64,000 bases of DNA from Nigrospora sphaerica (Eukaryota; Ascomycota; Sordariomycetes; Amphisphaeriales; Apiosporaceae). Position numbers and translations under genes: made by a program. The notes below the pieces were generated by a model. The model saw only the letters and a program-made list of their open reading frames with translations. It had not been told where the DNA came from and made no database searches. Shown here in pieces: positions 1 through 11,401 of this stretch (positions are counted from its first letter, which is position 1; each line of letters begins with the position of its first letter). The DNA is taken from positions 3,812,535 through 3,876,534 of the forward strand of contig JAGVVL010000015.1 in NCBI GenBank assembly GCA_018287875.1. The letters are read 5' to 3'.

Positions 1-299
1 TGTCCAGCATGCCGAGGACCACACACTGCGTGGTCTAAGGAGTGCCCAGTCCGCCAAGAGCAGGTCCAGATTGCCAAGGCTGCTTATGTCACAAGACCGA
101 AGGGATTCGCACTGCCCTCGCAAGAACCCCTAAGACAACAGCCGAAGACTGGCAGACAGTTCAGCCGCGGAAGCGTCGAGCGACCAGCTGCCGTACTAGA
201 AGCACTGGCAGAGCCCGCAGTAGAACCCACGAAGAGATAGACGACATGGACATCGAAACACCGGAGTCAACACTAAACAGCATCCACGCTCGACCATAA
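1..299 (+). pseudogene. LINE ORF1 C-terminal fragment (zinc knuckle)
   Basis: The first bases encode C-P-A-C...H...C, the last of the CCHC knuckles seen complete at about 18105-18300. A missing C in the run near 127-131 shifts the frame relative to that copy, so the ORF1 tail is broken. In intact copies the ORF1 stop and ORF2 start overlap as ATGA; here it reads ATAA, which keeps an ORF1 stop but removes the ORF2 start. Confidence 0.8.
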
Positions 300-3200
300 C
301 AGCGCTAAGGATCCTACACTGGAACACGCAGAAAAGCAAGAAAGCACAGATCCCGGCAGTTGATGCCATCTCCGAAGAGTACGACGTCCTGGCTATCTAA
401 GAGCCCTGGCGAAACCCAAATATGCCGACCACCTACTGCCCGAGATCCTCTCCATACTACCTACTCTACGCAACCGAGGGAGGTAGGGCATGCATCTATA
501 TTAATAAGAAGTACACCCTAGCGCAGTGGACATACAAGGCGCAGCCAGATAGGTGTCACATCACAATCCAACTACCAGACGGTCCCATAACAGTCGTCTG
601 CATATACTCGCCTCCCCCTGGGTCCACTAGCAGATCGGACCTGCCCGCTATCGAAGCCCTCTATGCCGAACCCCAGCCAAGACGAACAGTCCTCGTGGGA
701 GACTTTAACGTCCACCACCCCGTCTAGGGAGGATACAACGTCCGACCCCATAGGGCAGCTGATAAGCTGCTCCAGCTAGCAGAATCCTGGAGACTCCAGC
801 TGATCACACCCCCTGGAACACCGACATGGACTCGAAGAGGGTGCATGGACTCCACGATCGACCTAGCGTGGGCCACGGACGATCTCCGAACTGCCTACGA
901 CGGGTACGCCCCATATGCTGGATCCGATCACCTCCCGCAGGTGATACGCGTGGCTGGACCCCATACAGACCGCCAAGACAGGCCACGACGCAGCTGGAAA
1001 ACAGCTGACTATGACCAGGCGAAGGCAGAAGCGGCATACCTACCACAGCCAGGGCGACTCGAGACACCAGAAGAAATCGATAGCTACACTGAAACGTTAA
1101 CTAAGGAATTAACTCGGATAGCCGACCTAGTTGCCCCCTCCGCTACTCTAAAGGAGAGGCAAAGCCTGGTGGAACCGCGAGACAGAAGAAGCTATAGAGA
1201 AGGAGCGAAGAGCCCAGCGGATATGGCTTTCCGACAGGACGGACGTAGCTTGGCGAGCCCTCCGGCAGTCAACTCTCTCAAAGAAGAAAGCAATCCGAGA
1301 AGCCAAGACGGCGTCCTGGAGACATATGCTCCACGAGGCGTCTAGCCAGCCAGCTGGCGTCTGGAATATCGCGAGATGGGCAAGAACGGAAGGAGCAGCA
1401 CCGCCGTTACCCCCGGCAGTCCCTACACTCTACACACCGCGTGGCGAAGCAACGACCCATAAGGAGAAAACAGAGGCCTTCCGAGAGAGGTTCTATCCCC
1501 TCCCTAAGGCTACGTACACCGGCTTCCGAACAACGAACCGGCTCGCAGCGCCTCTCGATATGGACAGCAAGGTGACAGCAGAAGAAGTCCAAGACGTCCT
1601 TACTAAGGCAGGCCAGTGGAAGGCACCTGGACTAGACCAGCTTCCGAACGGATTCCTTAAACGCCTAGGAAAGCCCCTCTTCCAGGCCTTGGCCTCCCTA
1701 GCGGAAGCGTGCTGGCATATAGGATACTATCCAAGAGCGTTCCGGAAAGCAGTCACCGTTATCCTCCGGAAGCCAGGAAAGCAGCCAAACGAGTATCACC
1801 AAGCCGGCGGATGGAGACCTATCGCGCTGCTCAACACTATAGGGAAAGCGATCGAGAGCCTACTAACGCAACGGCTAGCTAGCTTTGCCGAAGAGAACGG
1901 ACTGCTCCCGGACGAACAGATGGGCAACCGGAAAGGCCGCTCCACGGAAACGGCCTTACGGTTGCTAACGGACCTAGTCCGTACAGCCTGGAAACATGGA
2001 GGCGCAGCAACCCTTCTTTCGCTGGATATTTCGGGCGCTTTCGACTCGGTCGACCATGGAAGGCTCCTCGCTAACCTGCGAGCGCTAAGGGTCCCTATAT
2101 GGACTATTAGCTGGATCCGAAGCTTCTTATCTAACCGGTCCACTACGCTATTCTTCGATGGCCAGGAATCGGACGAGATCCCAGTTCCGGCAGGCGTCCC
2201 GCAGGGCTCACCCTTATCGCCCATCCTCTTCTGCCTCTATATAGCCGGTCTTTATAAGGCTCTCCGCGCTATACCAGGAATAGCTACTATAGCCTTCGCA
2301 GACGACACGAACCTCGTGGGCTTCGGTTTGGACCCCGAGCAGACTTGCGAGCGGCTGGAAGCCGCTCACAGGATCTGTAAAGAATGGGCAGTCAGCCACG
2401 GCATGACCTTTGCAGTCCAGAAATATCACCTAGTCCACTTCTCTCGAAGACGGAAAGGTCCGGACACAAAGATAGCCTTAGAAGGCCACGAAATCGAACC
2501 AGAAGACTCCTGCCGCGTCCTTGGCATCCAGGTGGATAGACGTCTCCGCTGGGACGTCCACATCCAGTCGATATCGAAGAAGATGGCGACGCAGGTCTAT
2601 GCTCTAGACCGGATAGCCGGCTCGACATGGGGCGCGTCTCTCCAGCGAGCCCGCCAAGTCTATACAGCCGTCGTACGGTCTGCGATAGGCTATGGAGCTT
2701 CAGAGTGGCACCGCCAGATCTCGAAAAATAGAGCCAAGGCACTTAACGACGTCCAGACAGAGTGCCTCCGAAAGGTCACAGGAGCTTTCAAAGCCACGGC
2801 CACTGCAGTACTAGAAACGGAAGCTTACGTGTCCCCCTTAGACACGTGGCTCAACAGAAGGGTGGCGGCATCGGAAGAGAGGCTCCAACAGCCGCGTATC
2901 GCATCACTCATCCAAGCAAGGTGCGATAGCGCAGCTAGATGGATCCTAACAAGACCGACTCGCCGGCGCAGACCGAAAGGCCCCGACGCTCCCGATCGTA
3001 AGAGGTGGCTAGACGAATGGCTAGCTGGAGACTCAGCACATAAGGCTGAGGAGAGAGACTGGCTTCAAAGATGGCAACAAGCGCAGCAAAATCGAACAGC
3101 ACGAACCCCGACAGCAACTAAGATGCCGCCAGACAAACACGTCCTCAAGCTCCATAAGGGACTCCATAAGGCCGAGAGCTCCATCCTCGTCCAAGCGAGG

Positions 3201-3480
3201 ACTGGCAAGATTGGGCTGCGAGACTTCCTTTTAAGCGTAGGGTCCCGGGCTTCGACAGCCCCTGGTGCGTCTGTGGTCAGGGCAGGGAGACCGTCCGGCA
3301 TATCCTCGTTTTCTGCCCACGCGAAAGAGAAAGACGAGAGCATCTCGTCCAAGCTCTAGGAGGACCGATAGACACGGACAGGATGCTCGACACCCCAGGA
3401 AAAGCAGGAATTATCGCGAGATGGCTACTCCGCTCGCGTAGGCTGGACATGTTCCAGCTGGCGAATCAACTCATCAGCTA
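296..3480 (+). pseudogene. LINE ORF2 (endonuclease-reverse transcriptase), degraded
   Basis: The N-terminal part is an APE-type endonuclease: it keeps the GDFNVHHP motif and the GSDHLPQ motif. The reverse transcriptase follows from about 1500 to 2700, with DISGAFDSVDH, GVPQGSPLSPILF and the catalytic FADD. The C-terminus keeps the region leading to a CCHC-like knuckle but is shifted out of frame by a missing T near 3232. No RNase H domain is evident between RT and knuckle, so the family resembles the Jockey/Tad-type group without a recognisable RNase H; clade placement is inference. Two nonsense codons and several frameshifts make this copy non-functional. Confidence 0.9.
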
Positions 3481-3735
3481 AGAAGCGGGCGCGCTGAGCC
3501 CGATCTCGGTATGGCAGGTCAAAGAGCAGATAGAAGCGGTGCGACGCAGCGGAACCTAGGTTTTTCACCCGGCCGGACGTCAGCCCGGAACGGTTTTCCT
3601 AGGCTAAGATGCGCGGGGGGTCCTCATGGCCTAGATAGGTCGCTAGGTGTAAGAACAATAATAATAATAATAATAATATCCAATTACCCGCCCCCACCCA
3701 CCCCCAAAAGCTTAAATACGGTGTAGAATCCAGGT

Positions 3736-5378
3736 TCACGCCTTTTCACGACGTATTTTAAGATTTACGTACAGGGGTGGCTTCTCCCAGAGCAGGAAAA
3801 CGTTCAGATTGGAGTGCCAATCCTCGCTGCGCTCGTCTAGGGTGACGTCGAAATTGAAAATCATTCGGGCTAGGATGATACGCATCTCAGCGTAGGCCAA
3901 GCTATTGGTTCCTTGTTAGCCTCTCGTCCCTCTGTAGGCGTGGGGATTCGTGATTTAGCCAACTTACTTCTTGCCGATGCAGTCACGGGCGCCATAGGAG
4001 AAGGGATGGAAAGCCTCCATCTGATCGTTCGTAAAGCGGGAGCCTTCTAGGAACCGCTCGGGAATGAACTTATCAGCCATAGTGAAGTTTTCGGGGTTGC
4101 GATACATGGCCCATTGGGAAATTGTGAGGGTGGTCTGTTCGTATTCACGTGGTGGTCAGAACGCTTTTGTCGAACAATTGACGCCGGTGGTGGGGCAGGA
4201 TTTACTTCACCAGGAACAATATATCCACAGATATCTTGAGCCTCCGATGCTGTTTGGCGTGGTGGGTTCATAGGCACGGCCGGGAAAAGACGTAGCGTCT
4301 CGTTAAGCACGGCGAGCATGTAAGTGAGGCCTTGGACTCGTGTTATGTCGATCTCGCTCTCGGTGGAGAAATGGGCGTCCACCTCGGCGCGTAATTTAGC
4401 CATGACTTCCGGGTGCTTACACAGGAGATAAGTCACAAAGGTCAGCACGGTGGCCGTCGTCTCGGAACCGGCAATGATAAGCGTGTTGGCGTTGGTGTGG
4501 ATCTCATCCATGGTGAGGGAGCCCTTCTCCCTGTTCATCATCGAGTCCATAAAGTCGGCACGTTGCGTTAGGAGGCTCATACGCTTGGCGACCTTGGCCT
4601 TGGTGAGCTCCTGCCGCTCATAGATTTTGTTAGCGGCTGAGGGGAACAGCTTGAGGACCCAGGTGTCTATGTTCGGAATAGAATATCGTATAGCCGAAAG
4701 TATGATACTTTGCCGCATCGAATCGAAAATTAAGGCAACCCAGGGATGTAAATCTGAGCTCTCCAGACACGTAAAAGATTCGCCGAAAGTGAGATCTCCG
4801 ATGAGGTCAAAGGTTGTGTAGTTATACCACGACATAATATCGACGGGGCCACGCGCTGTCGATTCCTTCATCCTGTCGAAGAAGGCGTTGATGTACTTCT
4901 GAATCAGAGCTTGTTGTTCAATCATGCGCTTTGCTGAGAACGCGTGACTAAGAACGCGTCGGTTACGGCTGTGCGTTTCGCGGTCGCCGCCAATAAGACC
5001 GTTCAGACTGTCAGAAAAGGGTATTGGGTCTTTGCCATTCTCTGCCTGACCATTCTTCCGGTGGCCCATAATCTCTCTCCATGCATCGGGTCTAGCGTAC
5101 GATAACTCGCTAGGCGAAACTCTCACAATACCTCCATAATGACGATGAAGCTTAAGTAGATTCTGATGATGCTGCCCTGAGCTGATGCTGAAAGTATTGG
5201 GGAATCTGTAGGCAGCCCACAGCTTGGGCCCTGGATAATGACGTAGCGGGTGGAAGAGAAGGTTGTAAAACGGCTTGAGAACAAGCTGGTAAGCCGCAAA
5301 GAATACGACGGCAGCTGCTGCCGCAGCTCCGCCAAGCTGGCTCGGGGGCCTGTCAGCAAGAGGGATCGAGGCAGTCAT
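3736..5378 (-). CDS. Cytochrome P450 monooxygenase, three exons, apparently intact
   Basis: The gene encodes a microsomal haem-thiolate monooxygenase of 501 residues. I assembled exons 5378-4206, 4134-3968 and 3901-3736, with introns of 71 and 66 bp that have GT/AG ends and keep the frame. An N-terminal membrane anchor (about residues 17-34) precedes a proline-rich hinge (HYPGPK). The I-helix AGSETT lies at about 303-308, the ExxR motif ETLR at 360-363, the PERF motif at about 416, and the haem loop FSYGARDCIGK has its cysteine at about 443. The length is normal for the class. The overall look resembles fungal CYP65-like or trichothecene-type hydroxylases, but the substrate cannot be read. 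It is the first host gene left of a repeat-filled gap and is convergent with LINE copy 1. Confidence 0.93.
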
Positions 5379-5937
5379 ATTCGAAGAAATGTGAAGAGGT
5401 AGGTACTGAATTAGTTAGAGTGTTCTGCGTTGACGAGAATGCAAGCTCTAGACCATCGGTGCAGACCATATTATATATTTTGATTCTGAACAATGCTCAA
5501 CACCCCTGCAATATTGGCGACCATACATCGGGTATCGGAAGAGTTGTACATCCGGCCGGTCGCCCAAATCGGGGTCGTAGAATCTCCCGACTCCGGTGCT
5601 GCCAACCAGATCAGCGTAGCGGATCTACAAGCTGTCTGCACCAATTTTCGTCAGTGTGGAACAAAAACGGATCCGTAATTGCCCTTACAGCAACCGCGCC
5701 TCACATGCCACAGTTAGGCTAGAATGTACTGACCTACATGCCTGACACGAACGGGTAAGGGACCCGGTGGTTACCAAATCCTGCTCTCACTAGGCCTGTA
5801 TATTTCTCACAATATCCAGTTTAGCAGGACAGACTGTCGCCTCCCCAGTGGTCAGCACGGATCAATTACCTGCGACTGTGATGCAGCACAAATCGCATGT
5901 ATCAGTCGGAGGAGGGGCACTTTTCGGTGCGCAGTAC
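5379..5937. other. P450 upstream region, no gene seen
   Basis: This 0.56-kb stretch lies upstream of the P450 start. Only short overlapping open frames are present and none resembles a known protein. It should contain the P450 promoter, but I see no confident element. Confidence 0.5.
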
Positions 5938-6632
5938 CCTATGTCCCGGTTTTGCGGTAAAGGGATGGTACTGGTAGCAGATATTAGTGTTGCTCTCGGG
6001 CTTGAGTTACTAGTCTGGCAGAGTGCTACTAACAAATGCTTATCGGAGAACACCCTAGCTCTTAGATAATTGGTGCCAAGACGCCTTGTTATCATGCTGC
6101 CCGCTCATGCAGCGGCCCTCCCAGTGTTGGTGGACTGCCAACTTTTTATTGGTCGGAATGCAGCTGGGCTTTGTTCGGAACGCAGCTAAGCTTTGCACGC
6201 TCGCCTGTACTTGTCTCACAGCCCCCACTTACCGCGGCATCTCCACAGGGCGCGTCAAGCAATTCCGTTGGACAGGAGCATGGACATGCTGCTTCACCGG
6301 CAGACCAGATTCCGTACCAGCCGAGGTATTGCACGCATCAGGTTAGCACTCTCGCTGATCTCTAGCCCAGGGCGCTGGGGTAATCGGCTCGTTAGTCGCA
6401 GAAGAAAGAACACCCTGAGGATGAAGACTGTACAGTAGTTTCATATCGATAATGGGGCTATTCTCTATATCGCACTCAATTAACCAACCACTGACACGAT
6501 GATTCCCACAACCCCGCTCGCGCCATGTGGAGCCCAGTCCTGTCAAGTTCCGAGGCACGATGGAGACGATTCTTCGAGTTTTGCGCTCCTCCCACACTCT
6601 GGTGCCTAGGCGCTATCCGTACTCCATAATCC
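5938..6632 (+). repeat. Left arm of a 0.69-kb inverted repeat
   Basis: This arm matches the reverse complement of 7200-7862 almost end to end. Examples are the shared GGTAAAGGGATGGTACTGG block at its outer end and the CGCTATCCGTACTCCATAAT block at its inner end. The arms have diverged by scattered substitutions and small indels. The arm holds broken open frames; I do not recognise a product. Confidence 0.85.
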
Positions 6633-6659
6633 CTGGATCGCCTTCTTAGCCCTTCTATA

Positions 6660-7192
6660 TTGATTCAATAATTTGATCAAAAGATTCTTCCCTTCTAACT
6701 ACAGTCAGTTGAATCAGGTACACCCTGATGGTAGCGTCGATACAGTGTATAACAACGCCACGCTGCGCCAAGTATTCCGGAAGACTGGCAAGGCCTTGGA
6801 CCAAGCAGCCGCTCAGATCTCCAGCCTCAAGCAAGAACGAGACCAATTTGCAGCATCTCTGGAGCATCAGAAGCCTTAGAAGCGTCGTAAAGTCAATCAA
6901 ACTGCCCGGGAGAGGTTCGTGAGTATGTTGGACGTCCGTAATGCGAAAGCAGAGATGGCGACGTCTGGCGGTAAAGGGGCTACGGTCACTGCGCTTTCTC
7001 CATCGATTGCGACAGACAGTTCTACAGAAGAAAGCGATTCAGAGGTAGAGGAGGTAATCATCATTTCTTGAAAGTAATCGGTTTGTCTGTAACTACTCAG
7101 GTTGTTGAGATAATTGATTTGTTTTGTTTTTTTGTCACATCATGAGGTCTCTGAAACTGGTGGCGGTTTGATAGGTCGGTCCCGTGGTGGGT
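6660..7192 (+). pseudogene. C-terminal fragment of a pogo/Fot1-like transposase
   Basis: Between the inverted arms lies a fragment encoding a helical tail (LRQVFRKTGKALDQAAAQI and onward), a basic patch (KRRK), then an acidic serine-rich end with a stop at about 7069-7071. The architecture matches the C-terminal tail of the pogo-like transposase at 15492-15857 (coiled coil, PRKRKK patch, acidic DEESDSES end). The bases GTGGGTA at about 7184-7190 resemble the terminal bases of that element. The DDE catalytic domain is absent, so this is a truncated relic. Confidence 0.6.
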
Positions 7193-7199
7193 ACGTTAC

Positions 7200-7862
7200 A
7201 TTATGGAGTACGGATAGCGCCTAGGCACCAGAGCCTAGGAGGAGCGCGAAACACGAAGGATCGTCTCCGTCGGGCCTCGTAACTTGACCGAGCTGGGATC
7301 CGCATGGCGCGAGCGGGGTTGTGGGAATTATCGTGTCAGTGTTGGTGAATTGAGTGCACTACGGAGAATAGCCCCATTGTCGACGTAAAACTACTGTACA
7401 GTCTTCATTGTTAGGATGTTCTTTCTTCCGCGACTAACGAGCCGATTACCCCAGCGCCCTGGGCTAGAGATCAGCGAGAGTGCTAACCAGATGCGTGCAA
7501 TACCTCGGCTGGTACGGAATCTGGTCCACCGGTGAAGCAGCATGTCCATGCTCCTGTCCAACGGAATTGCTTGACGCGCCCAGTGGAGATGCCGCGGTAA
7601 GTGGGGGCTGTGAGACAAGCACAGGCGAGCGTCCAAAGCTGCGTTCCGACCAATGAAAAGTTGGCAGTCCATCAACACTGCGAGAGCCGCTGCATGAGCG
7701 GACAGCGTGATAACAAGGCATCTTGGCACTAAGTATCTAAGAGCGGGGGTGTTCTCCGATAAGCATTTATAAGTGGCACTCCGCCAGACTATTAACCCGA
7801 GCCCGAGAGCAACACTAATATCTGCTACCAGTACCATCCCTTTACCGCCAAATTGGGACATT
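7200..7862 (-). repeat. Right arm of the 0.69-kb inverted repeat
   Basis: This is the mirror copy of 5938-6632. On the minus strand it keeps an open frame of 156 codons (7391-7861). No motif is recognisable and the left-arm equivalent is interrupted, so I do not call it a gene. Its outer end is cut by the tail of a LINE fragment at 7861. Confidence 0.85.
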
Positions 7863-7884
7863 ATTTATTATTATTATTCTTCTT

Positions 7885-7916
<32 letters not shown>

Positions 7917-8008
7917 ACTTGGCGACCTATCTAGGCCATGAGGACCCTTAGGTATTTGAGCCTAGAAAAACCGTTCCGTGCTAACGTCTAGCCGGATGAA
8001 AAACCTAG
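7861..8008 (-). mobile_element. LINE 3'-end fragment (copy 2)
   Basis: On the minus strand this is about 100 bp of the LINE 3' UTR (CCTAGATAGGTCGC region and the CCGGCCGGA-like block) followed by a tail of AAG repeats and then AAT repeats. It is a severely 5'-truncated insertion with several substitutions. The AAG part of the tail is longer than in other copies. Confidence 0.9.
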
Positions 8009-10101
8009 GGAAATGACTTATTAAGATAAAAAGGAGCTGTACTTTAAGTAGCTTGTCTTATGCATATATCCACTCATACATGTGCATGGACACCTCAATA
8101 ACCGTCGAGATCACAGTAATCCTTTCGCCCCACGCCTACGCGTGGCGGTCTGGTGAAGTTTGCTAGAGTGTGGTCCCACCTACCGTGAGAGGGACTTACA
8201 GGGGAATGGGTGTCCGGTAAGGGCCAACCAAGGTGTGAGAAACTATATAGTAGTCCGTGGCCTTATGGCCAGCATGCCAGGTCACCCCATGATAGGTGGC
8301 TCGTCTCTGGAGTAGCCTGAGTGGGTGGTGGGGTTCCGAAGTACCGCCCAGTGCCCCTCTCACCTCCCCTTGAGAGCATCGTGGGGAGATAATCCGCCAA
8401 TAAGCTGACGACACCTGCGTAATTGGTAGTGCAACCAATCCACAGGGGGCCAATGTCTAAAGCAAGGCTGGTAAAGCGATCATACGAAAGCTGGCGATAC
8501 CGTGGATCGCTAAAAGAGATGCTGCGGAGTACCTTCCTAGAATTAGTAGCTAAGTCGAGTCATCAAGATTTTGACATGGCGTCATGGCGACTTGCGATTC
8601 GCGGGCATGGAAATCAGTTTGGCAATAAATGCTACATGCTAGAGGTACTCATCATCGCCATTTGAGGCTTTTCGGTGATTTACGGCACTTGTAAGCTTGC
8701 CCCCTTGCAATACGAAACCGCGTGAGCGCGTCCATAGGGATTGACTAACATAGCCACGGTTGTCGTTTAACATTTTAAGGTATGGGGCTTCGGCCCTCAC
8801 CGCATTTCCCGGTTACTAAAGTGCCCGAGGTTCCGAACGTCTCGAGAGTCCCAATTCCGATGAAATTTTCCGATCCCGTCGAAGTGGCGCAGCCCTTGTA
8901 CCTCAGTTCAGCTAGCGCCAGCTCACTTTTGCGCTGGTTTAGGTGGAGAAATTAATGCTTTGAAGTCATGGTGCTTAGGCAGCTTTGTTTTTATTGCAGT
9001 TGTACCATGAAAGCACGCGACAGGCTTCTAGGATCGCAGGGCTGTTATTGTACTCAATTGCTTAGCGCGCTATGAGGAAGGTCATTTGCAAAAAGGATAA
9101 TAACGTACAGTATTGAGGTCTCAATAAGGAATCTGTTACTGCTGCAACGGCTGGCACCTTGGACCTGGGTGTGATGGCTCGTAACACGTGGCAGTATTGC
9201 CACGCTACGTGGTCGGAAGCAAAATCAGATGTCGTAATGAAGGTTCGGGAGCCCCCGTCCCTGTTTTGCCGGTATCAAGTAAGCTTCGTATAATCTTCTG
9301 CGGATGCTGGGCAGGGAACAGGCCTGGATCCCAGGACCGGAGACGGACGTTTTTTAGACCCGGAACACTTTCCCTTCTTACCCCTGAGGTTTAAGGGCCT
9401 GCTCACTCGTAGTGGATTTAAGAATGGTCTGGTTTCTAGCACACTGAGTAACAAGGATACAATAGATGCCTCTTCGACTAACCGAGGAAGGTATCTTCTT
9501 CGCCTCGAAAACAGTAATTTTTAACGCAGACCCACAGTACATGGCTTAGAATGAATGGAACCTCTAATCACAGCCTCTTATTACCATCCTATAAGTATTC
9601 GACTGTGTCGTAAAGTACTCCTCAGCCTCCGAAGCTTATTTGTGGTGTGCTACTCAGTCACATTAAGGTTCAACAAAACATCACTGTTTTCGAGACTAAG
9701 GAGGTACGCATGGTTCGCAAAGAGCCTCCTGGCTTACCGATGTAATATAATTTCAATCAGGGTCACTAGAGCCACTTGGAGACTTAAACCCATACACTGC
9801 TGTTTAACTTCATGGACAGCCGGCAGCTATTCGCCGAGTTTACGTTATGACTTTACATTTAAGCGAAATCCAGCCTTTATTGCATGCTGCGTCGGTCGAT
9901 GCAATAGAACGACGCCGCTTACGAAACAGGCTAGCCAAGCGCAAGTCCCGTACGTGTCAACCTCCCCTTCCCCAGGCCATCCAGAATGTATCCCAGGTAT
10001 GGTAGACCGTTAACAGTACATGGCGGCAATGAAATGCAGGCGCTGAATCGAACAAGCGGCTGGCAAATCAGGCAGATACCTGCAAACCAGCCACGGCTGT
10101 A
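8009..10101. other. 2.1-kb stretch without a recognisable gene
   Basis: Several open frames of 60-150 codons occur on both strands, but they overlap one another and show no family motif. The 8130-8450 part has a GC-rich block with short inverted repeats such as CCACGCCTACGCGTGG near 8130. It may be old mobile DNA, but I cannot assign it. Confidence 0.5.
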
Positions 10102-11024
10102 ATGGATATTCATACGACCACTGCCGGAACCTCGAGCGCAGCCCCGAAGGCCGAAGAGCCCCGCTTAAGGGACACTCGTTTTGCCCTTCACTACAACCAA
10201 ACATCGTCACTTCCGGCACAACACCACATGGACAGCAACATGAGCACATGGGACTGCCCACAGTTGCCAGATTGCAACCGTACCCACGACGAAACACTGG
10301 CCGGCTTCTATCATGTACAAGCATCCGAGAAACTAATGCCGAGCCCCGAATCCGATGCTACTGCAGTCAATACCACCATTTCTGGCCAAGAAGACATCCT
10401 TGGATGGTTTGGCAACGATTCAATACCACGGAAGGTGAGTGCTGACCCATTCAGAAGACCCATACAGCAGACTCTGCCGACGCTAGGGCAAAGCATGTAT
10501 CCACCCTCCTCACTTCTCCGCTGTTCTTCCTTTTAATCCCACGTTGTTCACAAATTGGTGCACTGTGTCTTTTATCCTAAACTATTCTCTTTCCTCAGCA
10601 TCTCGGTTCCCGGACTCGGAGTTTATATCATTCCTTTCCTAACTGACTCGGTTCCTCCCATTGCTTCTGTCACTACTCTTTCTGTTGACCATGATATGTT
10701 GCTCACCGCTTAAAGGATAGCACAATGCCAAAACAGGCCACTCCGCTACATATCGCTGCCGCGCGTGGACACCTGAGCACAATTAAGCTTTTAATCAAGT
10801 ACGGGGCTGACGTCAACGCTGTCGACGAGGCCATGTTTACACCTTTGCACCACGCCGCAAATCACCGCCAAACTGCCGTTCTCTGCTTCCTGTTGGAGCA
10901 TGGTGCCAATGTAAATTGCACCGACTCTGAAGGCCGGACATTGTTATACAGGGCGGCAGAAGGAGGGAACGACGAGTTAGTGGAAACGATGTTAAGATAC
11001 GGCGCAAGTATGAATGGTTCATAA
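10102..11024 (+). CDS. Ankyrin-repeat protein, probably truncated, two exons
   Basis: The second exon encodes three ankyrin repeats, each with the TPLHIAAARGH or TPLHHAA type signature and GADVNA/GANVNC loops, ending with a stop at 11022-11024. An upstream exon from ATG 10102 to 10434 gives a low-complexity leader of 111 residues. Joining 10434 to 10737 across a GT...AG intron of 302 bp keeps the frame, but the intron is long for a fungus, so this join is tentative; the repeats could also start at ATG 10725. Three repeats is short for the family. A LINE fragment begins only about 40 bp after the stop, so the gene may have lost its 3' part. Confidence 0.5.
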
Positions 11025-11063
11025 TCAGACACATATGAAACTTTGTTAAAGATATATAATTGA

Positions 11064-11280
11064 TGGCAGCTGGAAAACAGCCGACTATGACCAAATGAAG
11101 GCCGAAGCGGCACTCCTACCACAGCCAGAGCCACTTAAGACACCAGATTACATCGACAGATACACCGAAACATTTACTAAGGAGCTGACCTGGATGGCCG
11201 ATCTAGCCGCCCCCCCCCTTCGCCACCCTAAGGGGAGAGGCAAGGCCTGGTGGAACCACGAAATAAGGGAGGCTATACGG
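11064..11280 (+). mobile_element. Internal LINE fragment (copy 3)
   Basis: This matches the ORF2 region just after the endonuclease domain (equivalent to 19230-19440), starting at GCAGCTGGAAAACAGC and ending near GGAGGCTATACGGA. It has neither a 3' UTR nor a tail, so it is an internal piece left by rearrangement rather than a normal 5'-truncated insertion. Confidence 0.85.
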
Positions 11281-11401
11281 ATGTTGCCTTCAAAAGTTCT
11301 GTCTAGTGGGTTCATGACCCCCTGTTAAAGTCAGCTGCATTGGATCCCTGCTGCCAGCTGGCAAGTTTGCTGCAGAATAACAGGTCAGCAATGAATTCGG
11401 A

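Larger units (their letters stand above)
1..3673 (+). mobile_element. LINE retrotransposon copy 1, 5' end outside window
   Basis: This is a non-LTR retrotransposon running from the window edge to a 3' tail of AAT repeats at about 3653-3675. It holds the end of ORF1, the whole ORF2 region and a 3' UTR that recurs at every other LINE copy in the window. Compared with the copy at 17240-27880 it is inactivated. The ORF2 start is ATA instead of ATG at 296-298, a TAA replaces CAA at about 398, a TAG replaces TGG at about 725, and single bases are missing near 1140, 1157 and 3232. The two nonsense changes are C-to-T or G-to-A, as expected of repeat-induced point mutation, but the level is light. Confidence 0.93.

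Noticed and set aside
1796..2224. Minus-strand frames across the LINE RT region, repeated in each copy
   Set aside because: They recur at every LINE copy because the DNA is the same, and are antisense to the reverse transcriptase.
7391..7861. 156-codon minus-strand open frame in the right inverted arm
   Set aside because: The mirror arm is interrupted, there is no recognisable motif, and amino-acid composition looks random; it is kept only as a note on the repeat.
8130..8450. Possible solo LTR or SINE
   Set aside because: No TG...CA ends with duplication, no second copy in the window and no tRNA-like head could be found.
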